From an uncultured Eubacterium sp. (GTDB taxonomy: Bacteria; Bacillota; Clostridia; Lachnospirales; Lachnospiraceae): a DNA stretch of 64,000 bases. Under the pieces are notes generated by a model. That model saw nothing but the letters and a program-made list of their open reading frames with translations. It was not told where the DNA came from and ran no database searches. The stretch spans positions 29,972-93,971 of the forward strand of contig CAJUTM010000008.1 in assembly GCA_910589595.1 (NCBI GenBank), read 5' to 3'. Each line of letters opens with the position of its first letter. Position 1 is the first letter of the stretch. Positions 15,273-23,928 of this stretch are shown in pieces. The position numbers were made by a program, and so were the translations under genes.

Positions 15273-15551
15273 TTACGCTTTGTAATCGGCATCCCTCGAA
15301 AGAATGTAACAAAATTCTCTGGCATTTCGGTCGTATTGAACAAGTCCACCCATCAACCGGAGTTTTTCCTGTTTTGGAGATGTCGTTTGTTCTTTCTTCT
15401 TCGTCATCTCCCTGTCCAGATAACTGGAAAATCCCTGTTTTGCTTCGCCTCGGTTACTTTCTTCCTCACGGAAGCGATTTACTTTTACAATGTTACTAAC
15501 CGGTTTAACAGTTGCCTCTCCATAAATACGATTTGTGACAATTGCTTTGAT
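15273..15551 (-). CDS. small unrecognised protein with probable non-ATG start
   Basis: A minus-strand frame of about 90 codons with a strong AAAGGAGGGG site (15552-15559) and no ATG near it. Initiation could be at ATC 15551 (MKAIVTNRIYGEA...) or ATT 15542; both are rare starts, so the start is uncertain. The product is hydrophilic, Lys/Glu/Arg-rich, with the pieces GFSSYLDREMTKKKEQ and GGLVQYDRNAREFCYILSRD. No family recognised, no membrane segment or signal peptide. A promoter is present upstream and a terminator downstream, so it forms a monocistronic or two-gene unit. It explains an otherwise empty 600-bp gap between ylxM and the HD-GYP gene. Confidence 0.55.
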   Translation of the reverse strand: MKAIVTNRIYGEATVKPVSNIVKVNRFREEESNRGEAKQGFSSYLDREMTKKKEQTTSPKQEKLRLMGGLVQYDRNAREFCYILSRDADYKA

Positions 15552-15603
15552 CCCCTCCTTTGGCTCATTTGGCTAGTTGCATTATGACATCCATGTCTGC
15601 TTT

Positions 15604-15632
15604 GTTATAGTATATATCGGCAGTTTCACCAA
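15604..15632 (-). promoter_or_regulatory. promoter of the small gene
   Basis: -35 TTGGTG (15627-15632), 17-base spacer, -10 TATAAC (15604-15609). The spacer contains GCCGATAT (15614-15621), which equals a sigma-28 (flagellar) -10 box, but no TAAA box is found at the right distance, so I favour sigma-A. An inverted repeat GACAT-N2-ATGTC (15587-15598) lies just downstream and could bind a regulator. Confidence 0.4.
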
Positions 15633-15657
15633 AAATCCAAAGGAAAAAATAGACTTT

Positions 15658-17712
15658 TTATTTTTCTTTTGACTTCACGGGTACCTCCATAATATCATAC
15701 TCCGCAAGAATTGAAGAATTTCTGCTAAGCGAACGATATTTGTCAAGAATCCGGTCAGCCACCATCGTGCCGTTTTCCTTATTGGTATCCATTAAAATGA
15801 CGATTTGCTGCGTTGGACTAAAGCGCGTCGTCACGTCCCCCCGTCGCAACGAACGGATAATCGCCGTCTCCAGAAGCATCAGTGCATCTTCTACCTGAAC
15901 AAGCGGCTGGACTAAACCGTCGGGAATGTTTAAAGTAATTAAAATTATCTGTACGTGCTGCTTATTTCTCTCAATATAGCGTGTAATAAATTGGTAAATA
16001 TGGGAAAAACGGTCGTATTCTACCGCATAGGCCCCCTGACGGTATTTGCGCTCGGCAATTTGCCGCATCAGGCTCTTCAAATCCATCTGCTTAATGCTCT
16101 TTTCCGCTTCCAGAGCGCCCTCTGCCATATACGCATAGGCATGATAATCATCTTTGCCATTATTTTTGACATAGTACATCGCCTTATCGGCATTCTCATA
16201 TAACAACGCACAATTCATCTCTCCGCTGCCGCTGTACTTTGTCATGATTCCGATGGAAACGGAACATATCCCGTATCCGGCCGCTTCTTTGCGCTCGGAA
16301 AACATTTTGATGATATTTTCTGCTCTCTGGCTGATAACATGATCTTTATCGAGCTCTGGGAAAAACACGGCAAACTCATCGCCGCCAATGCGGCACACAA
16401 AATCGTTTTCCCTTGTGTTAGCACGAACGACACCGGCAAAAATCTGTATCAATTCATCGCCCGCCACGTGTCCGTAAGTATCGTTGACCATCTTAAAATT
16501 GTCCAAATCCATCATAAAAAATGTTCCCCGTGATTTCGGCTGCAACAGATAGTTATCAATTTTTTCTTCAAAGTATTTGCGGTTTAAAAATCCGGTCAGG
16601 GAGTCCTTTTCTAATTCATTCTGCGTCTCCTGCACACTCTCTGTAAATACCTGACGCAGCAGGACGCCTGCTTCCGTAATCTCTCCCTCTTCGGTTATCT
16701 CGTTGTAGACACTGCTTTCGTCGATAGCCAGCCCCTCTTCCAGCAGTTCCAGAAACACATCGACAATATAAGGGTCAAACTGCGTGCCGCGTCCTAAAAT
16801 AAGTTCTTCCATCACACGCTCTTTTGGCAGCCGCGTGCGGTAAGCGCGGTCTGCCGTCATCGATTCGTAAGCGCCGGCCACGGCAATAATCCGCGCGGCC
16901 TCCGGAATATCTTTTCCTTTCTTGCTGCTATAGCCGGAACCGTCGTACCACTCGTGATGATAGCGCACCGCCTCTACCACCCCCGGAATAAACTTTGTAT
17001 TCTGCAATATTTCCGCACCAATGACCGCGTGTTTTTTCACCGCTTCGTATTCCGCTTCCGTCAAATCCGAAGCTTTATTTAAAATCGAATCCTCGACTGC
17101 AATTTTTCCGATGTCATGGAGCAGCGCCATATAGTACAAATCTTCTACTGCCTTTTCCTCATAACCCATTCTCTTGGCAATTTCACGGCAATACAAAGCT
17201 ACACGAACCGAATGTTTGTCCGCATAGCGGTCTTTTGTATCTACGGTATGGGCAATCGTGAGAATCGACTGCAGCGCCAGACGGTTAATCTGCTCTCTCT
17301 GCTTCTCTATCTCTATTTCCTGATGTCTGCGCAGCATTGTAAGTTCCACGATATAATTGATACGGTTCAGCAAAATAGGCGGCTCAAAAGGAAGCGGTAC
17401 AAAATCAATGGCGCCCGCCTCAAGTCCTTTTAATTTGCTTTCCGTATCCTGCTCACTCATCAGCAGAATCACCGGTATCTCTTTTATACTGCTCTTTTCT
17501 TTTTGCAGGTGGGAAAGTACTTCCAAGCCACTCATACCGGAAACATTGGCGTTCATAAGAATCAAATCCGGATACTCAGACTTCAAAAAATCCAAGGCGT
17601 CTTCTCCTCGTTCCACCAAAGCCACATCATAAGCATCCAACAAAATGGATTCCATGTATCGAAGAGCAAGTTTTGAAGAATCAACAACGAGAATCAGTGG
17701 TTTTTGTTCCAT
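15658..17712 (-). CDS. degenerate receiver - HD-GYP - GGDEF c-di-GMP turnover protein
   Basis: A 684-residue cytoplasmic protein. Residues 1-120 are receiver-like, but the acidic pair is VDSS, the phospho-acceptor position reads LMNANVSGM (Asn instead of Asp) and the conserved Lys is Leu (PLPF), so it is unlikely to be phosphorylated. Residues about 150-320 are HD-GYP with LLHDIGKIAV and HHEWYDGSGYSS (GYS for GYP), a c-di-GMP phosphodiesterase type. Residues about 365-530 are GGDEF with intact IGGDEFAVFFPE and an RxxD inhibitory site (REND) five residues before it. A C-terminal 130 residues look like a worn second GGDEF. Five bases separate it from the methyltransferase gene upstream. Confidence 0.88.
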   Translation of the reverse strand: MEQKPLILVVDSSKLALRYMESILLDAYDVALVERGEDALDFLKSEYPDLILMNANVSGMSGLEVLSHLQKEKSSIKEIPVILLMSEQDTESKLKGLEAGAIDFVPLPFEPPILLNRINYIVELTMLRRHQEIEIEKQREQINRLALQSILTIAHTVDTKDRYADKHSVRVALYCREIAKRMGYEEKAVEDLYYMALLHDIGKIAVEDSILNKASDLTEAEYEAVKKHAVIGAEILQNTKFIPGVVEAVRYHHEWYDGSGYSSKKGKDIPEAARIIAVAGAYESMTADRAYRTRLPKERVMEELILGRGTQFDPYIVDVFLELLEEGLAIDESSVYNEITEEGEITEAGVLLRQVFTESVQETQNELEKDSLTGFLNRKYFEEKIDNYLLQPKSRGTFFMMDLDNFKMVNDTYGHVAGDELIQIFAGVVRANTRENDFVCRIGGDEFAVFFPELDKDHVISQRAENIIKMFSERKEAAGYGICSVSIGIMTKYSGSGEMNCALLYENADKAMYYVKNNGKDDYHAYAYMAEGALEAEKSIKQMDLKSLMRQIAERKYRQGAYAVEYDRFSHIYQFITRYIERNKQHVQIILITLNIPDGLVQPLVQVEDALMLLETAIIRSLRRGDVTTRFSPTQQIVILMDTNKENGTMVADRILDKYRSLSRNSSILAEYDIMEVPVKSKEK

Positions 17713-17717
17713 AACAA

Positions 17718-18872
17718 CTACTCCTTTTGTTCCAATAACTGTTCTAATGTTCCATGAAGCTTCATCTCATCACAAAGCGTTGTATAACTTTCGTCACCCA
17801 ACGCGGCAGTTTTCTTTCTGATTGCACGTATCAGAAGATTTTTCGGCGTATGCTCCATATCAATAAATTCTAAAATCTGTACCGAATATCCTTGCTGCTC
17901 TAGTAAATTAGCCCTCAACGCATCCGTAAACAGAGCAGACACCCGTTCTTTTATAATACCATACTTTAGCACCGGCTGCAAAAGATTACTGCTGATTTGT
18001 CTGTTTATCTCATGCTGACAACAGGGAACGGACAAAATCACTTTAGCATGCCAACGCACCGCTTTATTCAAAGCATAATCCGTTGCCGTATCACAGGCAT
18101 GAAGAGTTACGACCATATCTACTTCCTGCATACCGTCATACGTGTTGATATCCCCCTCCAAAAAAGTCATCTCCGTATATCCAAAACGCTCTGCCAGTTC
18201 GTTACAATGCCGTATAACATCCTTTTTTAAATCCAGCCCAACCATGCGGACAGAATAGCCATTCATAATCTTCAAATAGTAATACATGGCAAAGGTAAGA
18301 TAGGATTTGCCACATCCGAAGTCTACAATCGTAATCTGTTTGTTTTTTGGCAGCTCCGGCAGAACATCCCTGACAAATTCCAGAAACCGGTTCATTTGAC
18401 GAAACTTCTTGTACTTTTTTTCGACAATTTTCCCCTCTTTTGTCTGAACACCCAGCTCCACCAGAAAAGGAATCACTTCCCCCTCCGGCAAAATATACCG
18501 CTTTTTTCTGTTATGCATCAAATCCGTTTTTATGATTGTTTGATTCCGGCGGGATTTTATCGTCACTTTCCCTTTCTTACTTATCAGCGCCGTATACATT
18601 TTCTCTTCTGTCACGATTTCAAGCTGTTTATAAAATCGCTGCAATAACTCTATTATATGTTCGATTGCACCGCTTTTTTCCAAATTTTTATGAAATACCT
18701 GCTTATTCCGATACTCGGCAAACTGGAACATCAATTGGCCCCGTTCTGCAAAAGGGCGGAGCACTATTTTCTTTGCCAACTCATCGCTTCTGCGGTTACT
18801 GATAATTATCTGGTGCAGGTTTTCGTTTAGATTTTGTTCCAATACTTCGCGTAATTTTTCCATTTCTGCCAC
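17718..18872 (-). CDS. class I SAM-dependent methyltransferase (Methyltransf_32-like)
   Basis: A 384-residue protein. The N-terminal 150 residues are basic and of unknown fold. The Rossmann methyltransferase domain begins at about residue 165: motif I IVDFGCGKSYLTFAMYY, then VGLDLKKDV, LEGDINTYDG, and the family marks LHACDTATDYAL and SVPCCQHE. Members are annotated as methyltransferases of unknown, perhaps RNA, substrate. The frame opens with GTG at 18872; the ATG three codons later is an alternative. It shares a transcript with the c-di-GMP gene downstream. Confidence 0.8.
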   Translation of the reverse strand: MAEMEKLREVLEQNLNENLHQIIISNRRSDELAKKIVLRPFAERGQLMFQFAEYRNKQVFHKNLEKSGAIEHIIELLQRFYKQLEIVTEEKMYTALISKKGKVTIKSRRNQTIIKTDLMHNRKKRYILPEGEVIPFLVELGVQTKEGKIVEKKYKKFRQMNRFLEFVRDVLPELPKNKQITIVDFGCGKSYLTFAMYYYLKIMNGYSVRMVGLDLKKDVIRHCNELAERFGYTEMTFLEGDINTYDGMQEVDMVVTLHACDTATDYALNKAVRWHAKVILSVPCCQHEINRQISSNLLQPVLKYGIIKERVSALFTDALRANLLEQQGYSVQILEFIDMEHTPKNLLIRAIRKKTAALGDESYTTLCDEMKLHGTLEQLLEQKE

Positions 18873-18924
18873 CGCTTTTTCAATTCATGTTTCCGGCTCT
18901 GCAAAAGCCGTACTTTCCTATAGG

Positions 18925-18960
18925 ACGAAAACAGCCCCCGATATTATCTCGAGGGCTGTC
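18925..18960 (-). terminator. intrinsic terminator of the decarboxylase operon
   Basis: Stem cgagggctgt (18950-18959) with acagcccccg (18931-18940), followed on the minus strand by TTTTCG, 11 bases after the oadA stop. It separates the pump operon from the methyltransferase gene. Confidence 0.75.
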
Positions 18961-18970
18961 GGTATCTTCA

Positions 18971-20383
18971 TTAAACCGGATAAATCTGATTTTCCTTGTC
19001 AGCTAATGTGGCGTCTACCTTTGTCTTCTGCGCCTCACGATATTTAAAGAAATCAAGCGCCACCTGTGGGAAGAGAGCATAGGACAATACATCCTCGTCC
19101 TGTTCTTTCCACTGCGACATCTCGCTTTCCAGTTTTGCCAACTGCGGCTCAATCTTATCTGCCGGACGGCACGTAATCGGCTGTACATCACCGATACATT
19201 TCTTCTGAACTTCCGGGTCAAAAGGCTTAACCGTTTGTCCAAATTCTCCGGAAAGAAGTTTCTTGGATTCTTTTGTCACCATCTTATAGCGTTCGCCGGA
19301 CACAACGTTAAGTACTGCCTGCGTACCGACAATCTGAGAAGACGGCGTAACCAAAGGCGGCTCCCCAAAATCTTTCCGCACACGCGGTACCTCTTCAAGT
19401 ACCTGCTCATATTTATCTTCCTGACCCATCTCCTTTAATTGGGAAACGAGGTTTGAAAGCATTCCACCCGGCACCTGATAACGAAGCGTATTGATATTTA
19501 CCCCGAGCACTTTTGTATTCATAAGACCGCTCTCCAACGCCTCTTCGCGCAGCGGACGGAAATACTCGGCAATCTCCGAAAGAAGATTCTGGTCCAGACC
19601 GGTATCGTAAGGGGTTCCCTTAAATGTCTCGACCATAACTTCCGTAGCCGGCTGGCTCGTACCAAGTGCAAACGGACTCATTGCCGTATCAATAATATCA
19701 CAGCCGGATTCTACTGCTTTCATATAAGTCATTGCCGCTACGCCGGATGTATAGTGCGTATGCAAATCAATCGGAATATCCACCGCTTCTTTTAACGCTT
19801 CTACTAATTCCGTTGCCTTATACGGGGTAAGCAGGCCCGCCATATCTTTAATACAGAGAGATTTAGCCCCCATATCTTCTATTTTCTTTGCGATATCTTT
19901 CCAATACTTCAGTGTATAAGCATCTCCCAATGTATAAGAAAGTGCAATCTGTGCGTGTCCATTTTCCTTGTTAGCGGCCTTTACTGCCGTCTCAAGATTG
20001 CGGATATCATTCAGACAATCAAAGATACGAATGATATCAATACCATTTGCTAACGATTTCTGAACAAAATATTCTACTACGTCATCAGCATAGTGATTAT
20101 ATCCCAAAATATTCTGTCCGCGGAAAAGCATTTGCAGTTTCGTGTTTTTAAATCCATCGCGCAATTTGCGGAGTCTCTCCCACGGGTCCTCTTTGAGGAA
20201 ACGAAGCGACGCGTCAAAAGTTGCTCCTCCCCAGCACTCAACAGCATGATACCCGACTTTATCCATTTTATCAATAATTGGCAACATTTGTTCTGTTGTC
20301 ATACGGGTCGCAATCAATGACTGATGCGCATCACGCAGGACAGTCTCCGTAATCTTGATTGGCCTTTTCTTCTTTTCTGCCAT
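18971..20383 (-). CDS. oadA: oxaloacetate decarboxylase alpha-type carboxyltransferase
   Basis: A 470-residue DRE-TIM metallolyase of the pyruvate carboxylase B/OadA type: TETVLRDAHQSLIATRMTT at the N-terminus (catalytic Asp with the metal-binding pattern), LHTHYTSGVAAMTYMKA with metal His residues, and CIKDMAGLL. It lacks the C-terminal biotinyl domain of classic OadA; that is supplied by a separate gene in this operon. It would move CO2 from oxaloacetate (or the reverse) to biotin. Last gene of a five-gene operon. Confidence 0.92.
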   Translation of the reverse strand: MAEKKKRPIKITETVLRDAHQSLIATRMTTEQMLPIIDKMDKVGYHAVECWGGATFDASLRFLKEDPWERLRKLRDGFKNTKLQMLFRGQNILGYNHYADDVVEYFVQKSLANGIDIIRIFDCLNDIRNLETAVKAANKENGHAQIALSYTLGDAYTLKYWKDIAKKIEDMGAKSLCIKDMAGLLTPYKATELVEALKEAVDIPIDLHTHYTSGVAAMTYMKAVESGCDIIDTAMSPFALGTSQPATEVMVETFKGTPYDTGLDQNLLSEIAEYFRPLREEALESGLMNTKVLGVNINTLRYQVPGGMLSNLVSQLKEMGQEDKYEQVLEEVPRVRKDFGEPPLVTPSSQIVGTQAVLNVVSGERYKMVTKESKKLLSGEFGQTVKPFDPEVQKKCIGDVQPITCRPADKIEPQLAKLESEMSQWKEQDEDVLSYALFPQVALDFFKYREAQKTKVDATLADKENQIYPV

Positions 20384-20454
20384 TTCTATATCCTCCTGTT
20401 ATTTTTTAGATAGGAATTTTTCTGTACACAGTGCGTCCAATTTTTCTAACGCCT

Positions 20455-21594
20455 TTATACTCCATAAATCGCCATAAATACACCTGCCGCCACGGCAGTA
20501 CCGATTACGCCGGCCACATTCGGGCCCATGGCGTGCATCAAAAGGAAATTGGTAGGGTCTGCCTCAGCGCCTACTTTCTGTGAAACACGGGCGGCCATAG
20601 GCACAGCCGAAACTCCGGCGGAACCGATGAGCGGATTGATTTTCCCCCGCGTCACAACACACATTAATTTGCCAAATAACACACCGGCTGCCGTTCCGAA
20701 AGCAAAAGCGACCAAACCAAGAACAACGATTTTTAATGTTGCCGCATTCAGGAAACTGGCTCCGGTTGTAGTGGCGCCAACCGACGTTCCGAGAAGAATT
20801 ACGACAATGTACATCATTGCATTGGAAGCAGTCTCCGCCAACTGTCCCACAACGCCGGATTCTTTAAATAAGTTACCCAGCATCAACATACCGACAAGCG
20901 GCGCCGTACTAGGCAAAATCAAACATACGACAACGGTTACGACAACCGGAAAAAGAATCCTCTCGAGTTTGGATACCGGACGAAGCTGCTCCATCCGAAT
21001 CTCTCTCTCCTTTTTCGTCGTCAAAAGTTTCATAATCGGCGGCTGGATAATCGGAACGAGCGACATATAAGAGTACGCCGCCACCGCAATCGAGCCCATC
21101 AGATGCCCCTGCCTTAATTTGCCGGCAAGGAAAATCGAAGTAGGGCCGTCCGCCCCGCCGATAATGGAAACGGCTGCCGCCTCTCCGCCGTTGAATCCCC
21201 ACAAAAGGGCTAAAATATAAGCTGAAAAAATACCGAACTGCGCCGCCGCTCCCAACAGGAAACTCTTTGGATTGGCAATCAGCGGTCCGAAATCCGTCAT
21301 CGCGCCTACGCCAAGGAAAATCAGGGAAGGCAGAATACTCCACTCATCCAAGAGGAAGAAATAGTGTAACAACCCGCCCGCACTATCCGCATTGGCCGGT
21401 TCGGCGATAATCAATGGATAAATGTTTGCTAACAGCATACCAAATGCAATTGGCAGTAACAGTAAAGGCTCATAGCCTTTTTTAATTGCCAGATATAAAA
21501 ATACAAAGGCAACCAATATCATGACGTAGTTTCTCCAGTCTATCCCCTCCTGAAAAAACGCAGTCTGCTTTAAAAGATTATTTATTACTTCCAT
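20455..21594 (-). CDS. oadB: sodium-translocating decarboxylase beta subunit
   Basis: A 379-residue polytopic membrane protein of the OadB/MmdB/GcdB family. Typical sequences are present: GGADGPTSIFLAGKL in the region with the Na+-binding Asp, and NFLLMHAMGPNVAGVIG near the C-terminus. It decarboxylates carboxybiotin and exports Na+. About ten membrane helices are expected. Located between the biotin carrier gene and oadA. Confidence 0.95.
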   Translation of the reverse strand: MEVINNLLKQTAFFQEGIDWRNYVMILVAFVFLYLAIKKGYEPLLLLPIAFGMLLANIYPLIIAEPANADSAGGLLHYFFLLDEWSILPSLIFLGVGAMTDFGPLIANPKSFLLGAAAQFGIFSAYILALLWGFNGGEAAAVSIIGGADGPTSIFLAGKLRQGHLMGSIAVAAYSYMSLVPIIQPPIMKLLTTKKEREIRMEQLRPVSKLERILFPVVVTVVVCLILPSTAPLVGMLMLGNLFKESGVVGQLAETASNAMMYIVVILLGTSVGATTTGASFLNAATLKIVVLGLVAFAFGTAAGVLFGKLMCVVTRGKINPLIGSAGVSAVPMAARVSQKVGAEADPTNFLLMHAMGPNVAGVIGTAVAAGVFMAIYGV

Positions 21595-21627
21595 CTAAAT
21601 TACCTCCGGTCTTTTTTGTCTGTTGAA

Positions 21628-22005
21628 TCAGTCCATCGTAGCCAGTACATTTCCTGCCTCAACCATATCACCAGAGTTTACGTTGATACTTGCAATCGTG
21701 CCATCCTGTGGAGCAACCACTTCATTTTCCATCTTCATCGCTTCCAAAAGAAGAACGACCTCTCCCTTTTTCACGCTCTGACCCGGATTTGCTTTCACTG
21801 CAAGAATCTTACCCGGCATAGGAGCTGTAATCTCCACGGAGCCTGCGCTGCCGGACGCTGCCGGTGCTTTTGGAGCAGGCGCTGGCGCTGCTGCCGGCGC
21901 AGGTGCTGCCGGTGCTGCAGGAGCAGAAGCCGCTGCGCCTCCTGCCTTTTCTTCAACGGTTACATCATATACGGTTCCATTTACGGTAATTGTATAACTT
22001 TTCAT
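21628..22005 (-). CDS. biotin carrier protein of the decarboxylase
   Basis: A 125-residue protein: short N-terminal part, a flexible Ala/Pro-rich linker (about residues 28-58, nearly all A, P and G), then a biotinyl domain with the biotinylation motif EAMKMENEV. The swinging carrier moves CO2 between a carboxyltransferase subunit and OadB. The linker resembles those of MmdC and GcdC. 14 bases after oadG. Confidence 0.95.
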   Translation of the reverse strand: MKSYTITVNGTVYDVTVEEKAGGAAASAPAAPAAPAPAAAPAPAPKAPAASGSAGSVEITAPMPGKILAVKANPGQSVKKGEVVLLLEAMKMENEVVAPQDGTIASINVNSGDMVEAGNVLATMD

Positions 22006-22019
22006 GTTTTATATCCTCC

Positions 22020-22382
22020 TTAATTAAACGTACGTTTTTTAATTGAACGGATGACAAGGTCATCTGCTAAGACAGGAACTCCTGTCTCCTGCTCCATCTG
22101 TGAGACAATGGCAGCCATTATGACAGCAGCTATCTGTGTGTCGTTACTTTCTTCTCTCGCCGAAGATGATTTTGGAAGTTCAATCGGTACTTCTCTTCTC
22201 TCCGGACGTACCGTCTCCGCCGCTTTCTTCTCAAACAGCTTCGGAATATACTTCAAAAGAAAAATTATAATCGATATCAGAATGAGGACGATAAACACCG
22301 TGCCCATACCGATAAGCGTATTAATCAGCGCTTCGTCCGGTCCTACCTGCGCATTTACTTTCTCAAGATTAATCAGTAACAT
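22020..22382 (-). CDS. oadG: decarboxylase small membrane subunit (OadG/MmdD type)
   Basis: A 120-residue protein with one transmembrane helix (about residues 23-45, TLIGMGTVFIVLILISIIIF), a charged linker and a C-terminal acidic/basic tail. OadG-type subunits anchor the carboxyltransferase to the membrane pump and hold the complex together. Identified by length, topology and operon position; sequence conservation in this family is low. Four bases after the carboxyltransferase gene. Confidence 0.8.
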   Translation of the reverse strand: MLLINLEKVNAQVGPDEALINTLIGMGTVFIVLILISIIIFLLKYIPKLFEKKAAETVRPERREVPIELPKSSSAREESNDTQIAAVIMAAIVSQMEQETGVPVLADDLVIRSIKKRTFN

Positions 22383-22386
22383 CCCA

Positions 22387-23763
22387 TCACCTCATTCCAA
22401 ACATTTGCAGGGCATAAATCAGATGCTTGCGAATCTGCTCTCCGGAAATTACGTTGTCCACATAACCTCTTCTTGCCGCCGCCTCAGCGCCTTGCTGGAT
22501 TTTGTCAAATTCCTTTGCCTTTTCTTCCAACGCCGCTTTTTTGTCGTCCGCGCCGGAAATCTCATCCTCGCACATTATCTGTGCCGCTATTTTCGCATCC
22601 ATAACGCCTACCTTTGATGTCTCCAGTGCGAAGACAACATCTGCACCGATATGTTTGGAATTCATCGCCACATAAGCGCTGCCGTAAGCTTCCCCGGTAA
22701 TCACGTTGATTCTCGGTACATCGGCGCTGGCAAACGCATATGTCATATCAGCTACTGCCTGTGAAATCGTCTTCTCCTCTTCCATCGAAGCCGCGTACTC
22801 TTTCACGTTTGTCAGTGTCACAACCGGCAGTCCGAACGCATCACAGAAATAAGTGAATTGCTCCGCTTTTTTACAACCTGCCGTAGACAGCACGCCCTCG
22901 GCCGCATTGGCAATTGCACCAATGGTAATGCCATCAATTGTCATAAGCCCGGTTACCATCTCTTTTCCATATCCGGCTTTCAGCTCAATGAACTTCGTTC
23001 CGTCGGCAATCTGCGTCAGAGCCGCTGCCGCATCCGAAGCATAACCGTCAAAGCCGTCCAGCACGCGGTTCTTATCGTCTGTCGTCTCTGCCGCTGCCAA
23101 AGTTCCGGCGTTGGCCGGCAGCATCACAATCAAATCACGGATTTTTGCGATGACATCCGCTTCCGTCGCACATACTATGTCAACATTTCCGGCTTCCGAC
23201 TGAAAAGCCGCATTGCTTGTATCACACTTTTCGATACGGTTTCCGGCAATCGCATTCGGAGAATTTACAAACAATTTTCCATTTTCCTCATCCATCAACG
23301 TGATGTCGCATAACTTAGAAGAAATCGCAACGCCGCCGCCGCAGGAACCGAGAATTGCACTAATCTGCGGAACAATTCCCGAGGCTTTTACTTTTGCCAT
23401 GTAGATATCACCAAATCCGGCCAATGCATCCATCGCCTCCTGAACGCGAATGCCGGCACAATCAATCAGCCCGACAACCGGCGCTCCGGCTTTCATTGCC
23501 ATTTCATAGAGATTTACAATCTTTTTCGCATGCATCTCACCAACGGAACCATTCAAAGCGGTTACATCCTGACTGTAGACAAATACCAAATTGGAATCTA
23601 CTACACCGTAACCGGTAATTACACCATCGGCCGGCACTGCTTTTTCCTGCATGTTGAAATCAGTATTTCTTTTCGTCATCATACCGCCGATTTCAACAAA
23701 ACTGTTTGCGTCAACAAGCGCTTCAATCCGCTGTTTTGCTGACATTTTAGCTGTGTTACTCAT
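22387..23763 (-). CDS. acyl-CoA carboxyltransferase subunit (MmdA-like)
   Basis: A 458-residue carboxyltransferase of the crotonase fold with two homologous halves. Visible: VYSQDVTALNGSVGEMHAKK, the CoA-site GSCGGGVAISSKLCD, and in the second half ITGEAYGSAYVAMNSKHIG with VGVMDAKIAAQIM. Family members act on methylmalonyl-, propionyl- or glutaconyl-CoA; at 458 residues this one is somewhat shorter than typical MmdA (about 510). With a second transferase (OadA type) in the same operon the true substrate cannot be fixed from sequence. First gene of the pump operon. Confidence 0.85.
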   Translation of the reverse strand: MSNTAKMSAKQRIEALVDANSFVEIGGMMTKRNTDFNMQEKAVPADGVITGYGVVDSNLVFVYSQDVTALNGSVGEMHAKKIVNLYEMAMKAGAPVVGLIDCAGIRVQEAMDALAGFGDIYMAKVKASGIVPQISAILGSCGGGVAISSKLCDITLMDEENGKLFVNSPNAIAGNRIEKCDTSNAAFQSEAGNVDIVCATEADVIAKIRDLIVMLPANAGTLAAAETTDDKNRVLDGFDGYASDAAAALTQIADGTKFIELKAGYGKEMVTGLMTIDGITIGAIANAAEGVLSTAGCKKAEQFTYFCDAFGLPVVTLTNVKEYAASMEEEKTISQAVADMTYAFASADVPRINVITGEAYGSAYVAMNSKHIGADVVFALETSKVGVMDAKIAAQIMCEDEISGADDKKAALEEKAKEFDKIQQGAEAAARRGYVDNVISGEQIRKHLIYALQMFGMR

Positions 23764-23779
23764 TTGCAGTCCTCCACTT

Positions 23780-23808
23780 TCTATATTGTAGTTTTATGTA
23801 AAACTCAA
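23780..23808 (-). promoter_or_regulatory. promoter of the decarboxylase operon
   Basis: -35 TTGAGT (23803-23808), 17-base spacer, -10 TATAGA (23780-23785), read leftward, 17 bases before the first start codon. It lies in a 165-bp divergent region shared with dacF. Confidence 0.5.
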
Positions 23809-23928
23809 ATTTAATCCAAGATAATTGTAACGCTTTTATTTATAATTGGCAACACAAAAATTGAGAAATTTTTCATCAATTTTGACCCCTGTACATATAT
23901 TGTAAAAAAACGGTTTGGGGAAAGTCCT

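Noticed and set aside
15246..15587. 113-codon plus-strand frame in the gap beyond ylxM
   Set aside because: It lacks a ribosome site and lies opposite a minus-strand frame that has a strong ribosome site, promoter and terminator.
15614..15621. Sigma-28 promoter from GCCGATAT
   Set aside because: The matching -35 box TAAA is absent at 15 bases and no flagellar genes are in the window; a sigma-A promoter overlaps and fits better.
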